From: Palaemon carinicauda
Lineage: Eukaryota; Arthropoda; Malacostraca; Decapoda; Palaemonidae
DNA length: 64,000 bases
NCBI RefSeq assembly: GCF_036898095.1
Contig: NC_090759.1
Coordinates: 17,053,462 to 17,117,461 of the forward strand
Direction: 5' to 3'
Position 1 is the first letter of the stretch, and the number at the start of each line of letters is the position of its first letter. The notes beneath the pieces are model-generated. The model made no database searches, was not told where the DNA came from, and saw only the letters and a list, made by a program, of their open reading frames with translations. Below, one piece after another: positions 25,151-36,057 of this stretch. The position numbers were made by a program, and so were the translations under genes.

Positions 25151-25347
25151 CGTGCCACCGGCTAGACCTACTGGGATACGCTGTTGATTCTGGAGTTATT
25201 GCTCACGATTTGGTGATGTATTTGCTCTAGAGTTTAGCCTTCGCTATTCAGGAAGCTTTATCTTTAGCTTAGCAAGCTTTTGGAATTAATTTGAATTAAT
25301 TATGGTGACGAAGAGAGTATGGACTCTCTTTCACTTTTAAATGGCCG

Positions 25348-26330
25348 ACCCTTCCCTTAGACGGAAGTGTTGGTGTCGAAGAGAGTATAGACTCTCTTTC
25401 ACTTTTTATTTTATATCTCTTCGCCATTTATAGGCCTCTTCGATTAACTTTCCTTAAAAAAAAAAAAAAAAAAAAAAAATTTGCGACCTTTCCTAATAGT
25501 AGGCGGTCCTTACTTGGAACCGAAGTTAATTAACATTGAGCTCGTCATATCGTTTTTCCTGTTAAGAATTTATGCTATTTTAATTTTATGTTTTTGAAAG
25601 AATTTCTTTGATAAGTCTCGTACTGTTTTCAAAGTTGAACTAACGTTTTGTTTAGTCTCCGCAGTTGTTGACGTTCAGAACGTTCAGCTTGCGCTCTATC
25701 GTTACGATAGAGAGAGAGTATTCACGGTTTCACGTTGCAGTAAGATTAAACCGATTCTAGCGTTTCGTTCATTCTTTCTTAGCTTAAATGGTTTTAATTC
25801 TAATAAAGGAGCTTTTTATTTGGGAAACCTTTCAGTTTTTTTCCTTTAACAAATAATATGTTTTAACGATATATATAATTGGGCTCATCTCTCAGGTTCT
25901 AAGTCAAGAGAGAGAGAGAGAGAGATAGAGACGGAGGGAGAGAGAGGAGGATAAACGTTTCGTTCAAGCGGGTAACGTTGTTCTCGTTTTTTTTTTTTTT
26001 TTTTTTTTTTTTTGCTCTTCTCCCTAGTCGATAGAGGGGAAGAAGGTAAAACGTTTCTAGAGTTTTATTCTTGTTCCCAGGCTTTATGCGGTGAGAGATT
26101 TTAAACGTAGTTTATTTGATCTAGTGTTTAGTCTCTTTTCCAGCCACTGAATTCTTTATCTTTCATTATGTTTTTCTGTTACATTGTAATACTGTTTTCG
26201 CAATTACTACCTTTTAATGAAGGATAGGATTGCGTGTTTCAGGTACAAACCACTTAAAGTTTCGAGTTCAGTGAAATAAGTGCAAACAGAAAATCAAAAG
26301 TGATAAAGTGATATGCGCAAAGTGTTACAG
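25348..26330 (+). other. Replacement segment in the 5' region of DIRS2
   Basis: At 25352 a start matching DIRS3 ORF1 (ATGGCCGACCCTTCC) runs only about ten codons before unrelated sequence. That sequence holds duplicated gagagtat(g/a)gactctctttc blocks (25308 and 25377), a 23-base poly(A), GA-rich and poly(T) runs, and a ttgcgtgtttcag splice-acceptor-like site near 26245. ORF1-like sequence resumes near 26330 (FEGSSVRASGSP). It may be an intron or leader from a related subfamily, or an inserted element. Confidence 0.6.
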
Positions 26331-28444
26331 TGTTGCGTTCGAGGGTTCGTCTGTTCGTGCCAGTGGTTCACCTAGTCTGGGACCTCTTACAAGCTCCCAA
26401 GCCCAGGGGAGAAGTAATGTCGAAGGACTTATGGGTTCCTCAGGCCTTGATCGACGAACAGACGTTTCCCTCTGTGGTTTCGGGTGTATCTACACACGTT
26501 GCCGACGTGATCACCCCACCCACACAAAGACGAGAGAGCCCATTTATTCCTCGTCTGCGGAAGAGGTTTCTCGCAGAAACCATGGACCAAATCTTGCAGC
26601 TTTTAAGTGCAAGTCGGTCCCTTCCGCGCAAGTCCAACGGCCCAGGTGTAGCCACTGGGTCAGTTCGGACTCGCTGCAGTACGACAACTGCACACCTCCT
26701 AAGAGAGGCTAGGTGGTACCGCAACAGGCAGTAACTCCGTCTGTTGCCGCACCAGCTGTTTTAGACCCTCAGTCACAACGGACAGTAGCTCCGTTTGTTG
26801 TTGTCTTTCATAGACCCTAGTGGTCCATGCTGCAGACTTTACAGTCTCAGCTTGCTCCTTCATACAGGAGTATCATGCTGGAAGGTTGACAATGCAGCCT
26901 GTTTACCTACAACCCGCCGAGGTTGTGCGCTCAGCAGATACTGCGGCTGCCTGCTCCCACACCACACCTGTGAGAGCTCCTCCACCGATGCGCAGTCCTC
27001 ACTGCCAGACGCATGTTCTTGCTGCACCATCTGCTAACATGCGTGAGCTGCCGCATCAGGAGTTGCCGGGTTCCAGCACTATGCAGCATTCTCCTCAGCC
27101 CATGCAGCATGCTCTGCAGACCTTACAGCATGCTCCGCATACCATGCAGCATGAGCCGCATTCCATGCAGCATGAACCTCATACCATGCAGCATGAGCCT
27201 CATCCCATGCAGCATGAGCCTCATTCCATGCAGCATGAGCCTCATCCCATGCAGCATGAGCCGCATGCCATGCAGCATGAGCCGCATGCCATGCAGCATG
27301 AGCCGCATGCCATGCAGCATGAGCCGCATCCCATGCAGCATGAGCCGCATACCATGCAGCATGAGCCGCATGCCTTACCTCATGCTCTGCATACCATACC
27401 GCATGCTCTGCATACCTTACAGCATGCTCTGCATACCTTACAGCATGCTCTGCATACCTTACAGCATGCTCTGCATACCATACCGCATGCTCCTCAACCC
27501 ACCGCAGCCCCTCCCACGCACCAGCACTCTGCTTTTGTTGTTGCCAGCTCCCACACTCCGACTGCGGAGAAGGTTGACGATGCACCCGTGGGCCTACACC
27601 TCCCACGGTTGTGCGCCCGGCATGGCTTCATGCTCTCACACTCTTGTTGTGAGAGCTCCTCCACCCATGCACAGTCAACCCTGCCAGATGTTTGATGACT
27701 CCCACACACAGAGCACTCCGTTGCCATGCGGGAGCTACCACAAGCTGCCGTGTTTTGACACGGTGTGTCAGCCTCCGCAACACACTGTGGTTACCGCCAC
27801 TCCCCAGCAGCAAACTAGTCAGGCAGGAGTTGAGGCTTCCCCACACATCTTTGGTTGTTGCCAACTCACAAACTGTCATGCAGTTACAGACTGTCAAGCA
27901 GTTTCATAACGTTGCCTTCTGGTCTGCTGCTTTTGCACCAGTGAAACCCTCACTGAGAGAACTTAGCTTTTCTCGGATATGGTTCCTGTAGATGAGAAAG
28001 TGCTGTTCTCCCTCCTTCTGATATTCCCTTGAGGACTCTGTCATTTGGAGAGGAGCCTTAAGCTGCTTAGCCTCCTATGGACTTTTATTTAAGCATAACA
28101 TGCTTCCAGGGAGGGTAAATGGTTCCGCTTCAGTCGCTAACCCCGTCTGTTGCCACACCTGCTCCCATAGACCTTGAGCTTTGTTGCAAGACATGCAGTC
28201 CAAGCTTAGTCCTTGATAGAGGATTTCTTTTTACGGAGTCAGTGTGTCACTGGGAAGACGTTCAACAACCAGCAGAGGTGACTTGTTGTGACGCGGTGCG
28301 GCAACCTCAGCAACCCGATAAAGAGTTGTCTGTACTACCCAGACAGTCTAGACAGTTTCGGGTTGTCGCTGTACTTCCTCGCTTCCCCATGGTTGACAGT
28401 TCACAGACTGTGCAGCAGTACCATGATCTTGTGTCCGGCTCCAT
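26330..28444 (+). pseudogene. Gag-like ORF1 remnant of DIRS2
   Basis: Matches the middle of ORF1 in DIRS1/3 (SSVRASGSPSLGPL, LDRRTDV, SHWVSSDSL), but in shifting frames and with extra repeated segments. It holds an enlarged His-rich heptad array. The conserved C-terminal domain (LDFRKVLALF block) is entirely missing, because the deletion jumps to the RT at about 28445. Confidence 0.8.
27080..27500 (+). repeat. Expanded 21-bp minisatellite (MQHEPHx and xLHALHT units) in DIRS2
   Basis: About eleven HEPH heptads followed by several HALH heptads, versus about eight HEPH units in DIRS1. Same 21-base unit, so the array expanded or contracted after the two copies separated. Confidence 0.95.
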
Positions 28445-29868
28445 CAGACGACTGGCTTTTAAGAGCTCCCACAAGTCGTCGCTGTCTGGAGAATCTCAGA
28501 TGGACTATGGATCTGACCAAGGAACTGGGCCTCCTGGTCAATTTAGAGAAGTCCCAGCTCGTCCCATCCCAGACCTTTGTCTACCTGGGTATGGAGATTC
28601 AGAGTCGAGTTTTTCGGGCTTTTCCGTCGGCCCCAAGGATCAACCAAGCCCTAGAATGCATCCAGAGCATGCTGAGAAGGAATCGATGCTCAGTCAGGCA
28701 GTGGATGAGTCTAACAGGGACACTTTCATCGCTGGCCCTGTTCATCGAGTTAGGGAGACTCCACCTCCGCCCCCTTCAGTATCATCTAGCTGCTCACTGG
28801 ATAAAGGACATGACGCTAGAGACGGTCTCAGTTCCTGTTTCCGAAGAGATGAGGTCTACTCTAACGTGGTGGAAGAACAGCTTTCTTCTCAAGGAAGGTC
28901 TACCTTTGGCTGTTCAGAACCCCGACCGCCGTCTCTTCTCAGACGCATCAGACACGGGCTGGGGTGCGACATTGGACGGACAGGAATGCTCGGGAACATG
29001 GAATCAGGAGCAAAGGACACTTCACATCAATTGCAAGGAGTTGTTGGCGGTTCATCTGGCCTTGATAAACTTCAAGTCCCTCCAGCTAAACAAGGTGGTG
29101 GAGGTGGACTCCGACAACACCACAGCCTTGGCTTACATCTCCAAGCAGGGAGGGACTCATTCGAGGAAGTTGTTCTAGATCGCAAGGGACCTCCTCATCT
29201 GGTCAAAAGATCGAAAGCTCACGCTGGGAACGAGGTTCATTCAGGGCGATATGAATGTCATGGCAGATCGCCTCAGCCGGAAGGGTCAGGTCATCCCCAC
29301 AGAGTGGACCCTTCACAAGAATGTTTGCAGCAGACTTTGGGCCCTGTGGGGTCAGCCAACCATAGATCTGTTCGCTACCTCGATGACCTAGAGGCTCCCG
29401 TTGTATTGTTCTCCGATTCCAGACCCAGCAGCAGTTCACGTGGATGCTTTTCTGCTGGATTGGTCCCATCTCGACCTGTATGCATTCCCGCCGTTCAAGA
29501 TTGTCAACAGGGTACTTCAGAAGTTCGCCTCTCACAAAGGGACACGGCTGACGTTGGTTGCTCCCCTCTGGCCCGCGAGAGAATGGTTCACAGAGGTACT
29601 GCAATGGCTGGTCGACATTCCCAGGACTCTTCCTCTAAGAGTGGACCTTCTACGTCAACCTCACGTAAAGAAGGTACACCCAAACCTCCACGCTCTTCGT
29701 CTGACTGCCTTCAGACTATCGAAAGACTCTCAAGAGCTAGAGGTTTTCGAAGGAGGCAGCCAGAGCGATTGCCAGAGCAAGGAGGACATCCACTCTCAGA
29801 GTCTATCAGTCTAAATGGGAAGTCTTCCGAAGCTGGTGCAAGGCCAATGCAGTTTCCTCAACCAGTAC
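28445..29868 (+). pseudogene. RT C-terminus-RNase H-methylase-like ORF2 remnant of DIRS2
   Basis: Starts directly at DDWLLRAPTSRR, the second half of YLDD; fingers and most of the palm are gone. RNase H and the methylase-like region follow DIRS1 closely. An in-frame TAG replaces a Glu codon at 29176-29178 after HSRKLF, and another TAG replaces the Lys after SMT near 29390. No active RT can be made. Confidence 0.88.
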
Positions 29869-30774
29869 CACTGTAACCCAGATTGCTGACTTCCTGTTAC
29901 ATCTAAGGAACGTAAGATCCCTTTCAGCTCCTGCGATCAAGGGTTACAGAAGTATGTTGGCAGCGGTTTTCCGCCACAGAGGCTTGGATCTTTCCACCAA
30001 CAAAGATCTACAGGACCTCCTTAGGTCTTTTGAGACCTCAAAGGAACGTCGGTTGTCCACTCCAGGCTGGAATCTAGACGTGGTCCTAAGGTTCCTTATG
30101 TCATCAAGATTTGAACCTCTCCAATCAGCCTCTTTTAAGGACCTCACATTAATAACTCTTTTCCTCGTGTGCTTGGCAACAGCTAAAAGAGTAAGTGAGA
30201 TCCACGCCTTCAGCAGGAACATAGTTTTCACATCTGAAACGGCTACATGTTCCTTGCAGCTCGGTTTTTTGCTAAAAACGAGCTTCCTTCACGTCCTTGG
30301 CCTAAGTCGTTCGAGATCCCAAGCCTGTCCAACTTGGTGGGGAACGAACTGGAGAGAGTACTTTGCCCAGTTAGAGCTCTTAGGTACTATCTAAAAAGGT
30401 CAAAACCTTTACGAGGACAATCAGAAGCCTTATGGTGTGCTATCAAGAAGCCTTCTCTTCCAATGTCTAAGAACTCAGTTTCTTACTACATCAGGCTTCT
30501 GATTAGGGAAACACATTCTCATCTGAAGGAAGAAGACCTTGCTTTGCTGAAGGTAAGGACACATGAAGTGAGAGCTGTGGCTACTTCAGTGGCCTTCAAA
30601 CAGAACCGTTCTCTGCAGAGTGTTATGGATGCAACCTATTGGAGAAGCAAGTCAGTGTTCGCATCATTCTATCTCAAAGATGTCCAGTCTCTTTACGAGA
30701 ACTGCTACACCCTGGGACCATTCGTAGCAGCGAGTGCAGTAGTAGGTGAGGGCTCAGCCACTACATTCCCATAA
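29575..30774 (+). pseudogene. Tyrosine recombinase of DIRS2, two frameshifts
   Basis: Very similar to DIRS1 ORF3, but one base is lost near 29744 (gaggttttcg versus gaggcttttcg) and another near 30271 (ttttttgctaaa versus ttttttggctaaa). The catalytic sets survive in separate frames (AKRVSEI; RTHEVRAVATS; ASFYLKDVQ). Non-functional as written. Confidence 0.9.
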
Positions 30775-31164
30775 TCCCATAACCTTTTTAACCTTTCTCT
30801 TGAATACTTTTTATGGGTTGTACGGTCGGCTAAGAAGCCTTCCGCATCCTTGTTGATTTGGCGGGTGGTCAATTCTTTCTTGAGAAGCGCCGAGGTTAGA
30901 GGTTGTGATGAGGTCCTTTAGTATGGGTTGCAGCCCTTTATACTTCAGCACCTAAGAGTCGTTCAGCATCCTAAGAGGACCGCTACGCTCAGTAAGGAAG
31001 ACGTACTTAATAAAGGCAGAGTAATGGTTCAAGTCGTCTTCCTTACCAGGTACTTATTTATTTTATGTTATTTTTGAATACTGTAACTAATAAAATGAAA
31101 TACGGGATACTTAGCTTCTTTGTTAACATGTATGCTGGTCTCCACCCACCACCCTGGGTGTGAA
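30775..31164 (+). other. 3' untranslated region of DIRS2
   Basis: Near-identical to the DIRS1 3' region apart from small indels; non-coding. Confidence 0.6.
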
Positions 31165-31260
31165 TCAGCTACATGATCATCGGGTAAGATTAATATTGAA
31201 AAATGTTATTTTCATTAGTAAAATAAATTTTTGAATATACTTACCCGATGATCATGAATT
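31165..31260 (+). repeat. Internal complementary region of DIRS2
   Basis: Same joined-ends sequence as in DIRS1, centred on gaaaaatgttattttc near 31198-31213. Confidence 0.92.
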
Positions 31261-31299
31261 TAAGGACCCGCCCTTCCTCCCCATAGAGAACCAGTGGAC

Positions 31300-31495
31300 C
31301 GAGGAGAAAATTGAGTTCTTGTTGACAAGAAGTACTTGAGTACCTGCTCACAGATGGCGCTGTTGTGTACACCCCCACCTGTATAGCGATCGCTGGCGTA
31401 TCCCGACCGTAGATTTCTGTCGGGCAACAGAGTTGACAGCTACATGATCATCGGGTAAGTATATTCAAAAATTTATTTTACTAATGAAAATAACA
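31300..31495 (+). repeat. Right inverted terminal repeat of DIRS2
   Basis: Inverted match to 24975-25150 plus the outer extension ending gaaaataaca. Repeat R resumes at tatttcg. Confidence 0.92.
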
Positions 31496-32009
31496 TATTT
31501 CGTATACAATCTATAAAAACTTTATCAAAACAAGAGGAAGAGAAATTAGATAAAATAGTGTGCCTGAGTGTACTCTCAAGCAAGAGAACTCTAACCCAAG
31601 ACAGTGGAAGACCATGGTACAGAGGCTATGGCACTATCCAAGACTAGAGAACAACGGTTTGATTTTGGAGTGTCCTTCCCCTAGAAGGGCTGCTTACCGT
31701 AGCTAAAGAGTCTCTTCTAACCTTACCAAGAGGAAAGTAGCCACTGAACAATTACAGTGCAGTAGTTAACCCCTTGGGTGAAAAAGAATTGTTTGGTAAT
31801 CTCAGTGTTGTCAGGTGTATGAGGACAGAGGAGAATCTGTAAAGAATAGAACAGACTATTCAGTGTATGTGTAGGCAAAGTGAAAGAACTGTAACCAGAG
31901 AGAAGGATCCAATGTAGTACTGTCTGGCCAGTCAAAGGACCCCATAACACTCTAGCGGTAGTATCTCACCAGGCGGCTGGTGCCCTGGCCAAGCTACTAC
32001 CTACTACCT
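31496..32009 (+). mobile_element. Dispersed repeat R, second part
   Basis: Continues from 24974. Landmarks are gagaactctaacccaagac, cagtgcagtagttaacccc and agcggtagtatctcacc. Joined, R is about 685 bp. The outer flank acctcat matches the left flank. No open frame of interest. Confidence 0.88.
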
Positions 32010-33450
32010 ACCTCATGCCGATATCAACCACCCTTAGACGAGTAGGGACATTGGCTCTCCCAGAAAGATATCTGTCTATCCCTTCAACCCTCAAGAAATT
32101 TAGGTAGTGGATCCGAACCAGTGTCCGATTTCTTTACCTCCTCCTGAGGAAGAGCCTTTGGCTCCCACTGTCAAAGTTTCAGCTGCCGGTGTCTCAAAAC
32201 CTTCTTAAGTTCCCCTTTCTACCACTGCCGTGGAACGTCCTTTGCTAAGTGAGTCTAAGGACACTAAGACTAAACCAAAGAACGCTGCAGCAAGGGAAGC
32301 TCGTCTGGCCAAGGCACATAGAAGGTCCCCTGTGGCGGGTCCCTCAATTAATGCTGTTGACGACCCTCACCTACCCCAAGCTCTGGACATGACCCTGGAG
32401 GTAGATGATCCCTTGGATATGGATGATAAAAATCTTCCAAAGGCTGCCAGTCCGAACTTTCACTCTGAGCAAGAGAGACTTGAGTCGGAGCATACATTTT
32501 GTCAGGTCCTCTCGCATGAGGGCCATCAATAGGCTGTCAACTCCTGATACCACCTCCCAGGAGGGTAAGGATATGGTTCTCGATGAGATCTTTGAGACCC
32601 AGAAGCCTCCTAGAACTAGTGCAGCTTTGCCCTGGTCTAAAGGCTTGATGGCCGCCAAAAGAAAGGCTATCGATCGGATAGCCGGAGCTTCTAGTTCCTT
32701 GAGGGCAGGTTTCTTTTCTCGGTCTCTACCATTTTACTTTTGTTCTTCAAAGGAAGTACTATGAGATCGAAAGGGAACCCCATTCAACCATGTCCCTCGA
32801 CCCTTCAGTGGAATCTCTAATGAAGGGTCTCTGGCTCAAACCCTCTCTTCTCTGAGGGCCTCCCTCTTGGCAGTTGAGCTCCTTAACCCCTAGCAGGGGG
32901 CTTTGTGGCTCGACCAATGGTTAGGATCATGGGGCTTCATGGTACGCTCCCATGACCTTTCTAAGGAGTTGGCCAGGAATTCTTTGGAGTCTTTTCTTTT
33001 GTCAGATACCCGAACTCTTGAGTTCTTATCGCACCACGCTGTCAACTTGTTGGCGAACAATATCCTCAAGAGAAGGGATATCGTTATTGGGAAATTCCAT
33101 ATACAGTTGCCAAAGATGGAAGTCTCTTGGTTGAGGGATTCCACCCTTGAGGTTCTCTCTTTGTTCCAGAGGAGATTGAGAGGGCTGCTGAATGATGGAG
33201 GAAATCGTCAAACGAGTCTCTCCTCCATAGGGCTATGACATCAAGGCCATATGGAAGACCTTCCCAGTCTTCTTGCTGTCAGCAAGCACCTTCTCATCCC
33301 TCAACCTCTGGGTCCTCAGGACCTACTAAGGTGTCTAAGTGGCCCTTTCAGTCCAAAGCCCAGAAAGGGAACAAGGTCTTTAGAGGAAAAAAAGGAAGCA
33401 AAGGGCAGTAGCCAAGGTGGTCACTCCCACTAGGAATGTTGTTCCTCTTC
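32010..33450 (+). pseudogene. Element G ORF1, C-terminal part (H segment)
   Basis: Resumes the gag-like protein after repeat R. The frame at 32230-32532 is acidic and Pro-rich. The next frame has TSQEGKDMVLDEIFETQKPP and SAALPWSKG, matching F (SAALPWFQGG). Then comes the conserved helical block WLDQWLGSWGFMVRSHDLSK, DTRTLEFLSHHAVNLLANNI and LKRRDIV at about 32903-33080, equivalent to A 9631-10270 and F 55666-56000. Several frameshifts and stops. Confidence 0.82.
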
Positions 33451-33529
33451 ACCTACCACCTGTGGGAGGATGCCTGCAGTGCCTCTGGAAGGGGTGGCAG
33501 TTCCATGGGGCAGATCCCTGGACGGTCGA

Positions 33530-34404
33530 AGTGATCGCCCTAGGTATCGCGTCCCGTTCATTCAATCTCTCCGTCCTCTGACTCGGTATCCATTGCTTCT
33601 ATGCGAAGAGATCCGCAAAGGAGCTGGCCCTCAGCGCCGAAGTCCAGACCATGCTGCAGAAGGGTGCTTTCCAAGAGGTTGCTGACGGGTCCCCAGTCTT
33701 TTACAGTCAAATTTTTCTAGTGAAGAGGGCGACTGGAAGCTGGAGACCAGTCATTGATCTCTCGTCTCTGAACAAGTTTGTTCGACAGACTCGATTCAGA
33801 ATGGAGACGGCAGGCACGGTCATTATGCAGTTCTACCAAGGGACTTCATGTGCACTCTGGATCTCAAGGATGCATACTTCCAGATCCCACTCCATCCGTC
33901 TTCAAGGAAGTATCTCAGGTTCATACACAAGGACAAAATATACCAGTTCAAGGTTCTATGCTTCGGTCTTGTGACAGCACCTCAGGTCTTTACCAGTGTT
34001 AGCCCTAGTGTCATCTTGGCCTCACAGGAACGGCATTCGTCTCCTCAGATACTTGGAGGATTGGCTGATTCTGGGAGACTCGGATTCGACCCTTCTTCGT
34101 CACCGAGAAATGCTTCTCGAGTTTTGTGAAGTTATCACAAAATCTGGTATACCTCGGTATGATAATAGACACCATCCAACAGAAAGTCTTCCCATCAGAC
34201 GGAAGGGTACACAGGCTGAGAGAAGTGGCTTCACTCTTCCTCAGACGGGAAGCTCTACCATTCTCTCGTTGGTTTAGTCTGTTAAGTCACCTAACCTCTC
34301 TCCTCCATCTAGTTCCAAATGGCCACTCAGGATAAGATCCCTGCAGTGGCAGCTATAGTCCGTTTGGAACCAACACTCGAGTTTCAATCTTAGCAAGGTC
34401 AGTA
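33530..34404 (+). pseudogene. Reverse transcriptase of element G, truncated
   Basis: RT motifs in three frames: RYRVPFIQSL, SPVFYSQIFLVKRATG, SWRPVIDLSSLNKFV, catalytic LDLKDAYFQIPLHPSS, LCFGLVTAPQVFT, RYLEDWLILGDS (the first Asp of YLDD is Glu here) and VYLGMIIDTIQQKVFPS. It ends in the thumb around LVPNG. RNase H, YR and right terminus are absent, and palindromic element P begins next. Confidence 0.85.
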
Positions 34405-34480
34405 TCTTCTCGCCTCTCGTGGGTTCTAACAAGCTGTGCATGATGCGTTACATGAATTACCCACATTAATGAGTAGGTCT
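34405..34480 (+). mobile_element. Palindromic element P, left arm, outer part
   Basis: Reverse-complement match to the right arm at about 41372-41447; the block ttacatgaattacccacat is the clearest. Element C interrupts the arm at 34481, and the arm continues at 41039 (ttttggcaaagaaaaatgac), which also matches the right arm in inverse order. P without C is about 485 bp. Confidence 0.75.
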
Positions 34481-34670
34481 TTGTTCCGTAACTGGAATAC
34501 AAACCACGTTATTTAATAGGGGTATTACTTTCGGCACAGCTGAAATGACGAGCCATTAAAATTTAACGAGGGTTTACTACCCACACCGCTAGTTAGCGGG
34601 GTTAGGGGAGGGTAGCTTGCTACCCCTCGCCTTCACACACACCTGTGCTTGAGCTCACTTTACTTTTGGC
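34481..34670 (+). repeat. Left inverted terminal repeat of C
   Basis: ttgttccgtaactggaatac start. The block gctgaaatgacgagccatt and the cacctgtgcttgagctcact end match the right ITR inversely, and F closely. Confidence 0.93.
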
Positions 34671-35374
34671 TCGGAGCGAGAACGGTTGTTTCCTCTCGCT
34701 CTCCTCGCCTATTTTGGACTGCCATTAATTTTTGTCTTTTTTGTTACTTTTTCTTATACTTGTAAATATATAAATAAACATTCTTAATGTTTATGTATAT
34801 ATATGTGTATAGAAATGTAGTATGTTTTCTTTTCAGTGTTTTTGCTGTGTGTGTGATATACGACAACGACACTTGCGTAGTAGCAAGGCCAGCACAGTTC
34901 CACTTCGTGGGGAACGGCCTCTCCTTCTCTGGTCCATCGGTCTTCCCGTCGGCATATATCCGTTAACTCGGCCGCCGCAGGGGAATCGTCATCACCTGGA
35001 CCCTCTTCATTCGACTATTGTCTTCGCCTTTTCCTCTTTTCCTACGGGAAACTTGGATTCTGAGCGAAGGGAATGTGGCCTTTTAAAGATTGACTACGGT
35101 CTCTCTCTTCTCAAGGTCGTTCACCTTTACTACAACAACGTACTATTACGGAAGCTTCTTTCCCGTGTGCGGGTTAGGTTGCTATTCCGTTTGTTTGTCT
35201 CAATCAGGGAGGTTTCCTCCCCAGGTGTGAGGTTGTCTTCTCCCTTCAGAGGGAGAACTTCCCATACCTTAATAAATTCATCGTCTCCGACTACTGTTGC
35301 TGTCCTTCGGCCAGACTTCTCTCCCCCCTCGCTGAGTTTCTCTTTCTTCAGGGGTGGAGCACAGTCTTGGCAAG

Positions 35375-35735
35375 TCTCTTCTACGAAGTGTTCACCTCTG
35401 TCATTCGCGAGAGAGGCCACTCATAGAGACTCCTCTTCGGAGGATCGCTACTGCTAAGGTCAGCTTGCTGATCCACCGGCCCTAAGGGGCGTCATCACAA
35501 GTGTCTTCAGATCTCTTCTACGAAGTGTCACCTCTCTCGTTTGAGAGAGAGGCCACTCTTAGAGACTCTTCTTCGCAGGATCGCTACTGATAATGTCAGC
35601 TTGCTGAATCAACGGCCCTGAGGGGCGTCATCACGAGTGTCTTCAAGTCTCTTCTACGAAGTAGTTACCTCTCTCGTTCGTGGGAGAGGCCTCTCATAGA
35701 GACACCTCCTCGGAGGATCAAGCAGACCTTCCAGT
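35375..35735 (+). repeat. 136-bp tandem repeat in C, about 2.6 copies
   Basis: Units start with tctcttctacgaagt at 35375, 35511 and 35648 and include gagactcctcttcggaggat and ggggcgtcatcac. Copies differ by scattered substitutions. Confidence 0.92.
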
Positions 35736-35736
35736 G

Positions 35737-36055
35737 ACCTACCGATCTACCAGCGCAACCTTGTGCTGCAACGTAGTCCTTTGGACTTCAGTCCTGGACT
35801 TTAACACGGACCTTTTATGGTCCCATCGGTGGATGCTGGCCCTTCCAAAGGGCACATCCCAGTTCAGTTCCTGATCGTCCTGCCAGCTGACCTACCGATC
35901 TACCAGCGCAACCTTGTGCTGCAACGAAGGACTTCGGTCCTGGACTCTAAAGCAGACCTGTTTACGGTCCTCATCGGGGGATGCCCGCCCTTTTTTAAAG
36001 GGCACATCCCAGTTCCTGATCGTCCTGCCAGCTAACCCTCCAACCTACTAGTGCT
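35737..36055 (+). repeat. About 152-bp tandem duplication in C, two copies plus a partial third
   Basis: gacctaccgatctaccagcg occurs at 35737 and 35889, followed by gcaaccttgtgctgcaacg in both. A degraded third start lies near 36032. Confidence 0.88.
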
Positions 36056-36057
36056 AC

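Larger units (their letters stand above)
24975..31495 (+). mobile_element. DIRS2: DIRS retrotransposon of lineage I, internally deleted
   Basis: Close relative of DIRS1 in ITRs, 3' region and YR. The left end tttttcaat and right end gaaaataaca match DIRS1. It differs in three ways. A foreign-looking segment replaces the start of ORF1 (about 25375-26320). A deletion runs from the middle of ORF1 into the RT at the YLDD motif (junction about 28445). There are several stops and frameshifts. It sits inside repeat R with no target duplication. Confidence 0.94.

Noticed and set aside
27079..27606. Minus-strand Ala/His/Trp-rich frames over the heptad arrays
   Set aside because: The 21-base unit lacks stops in several frames, so both strands appear open; the gag phase on + is the real one.
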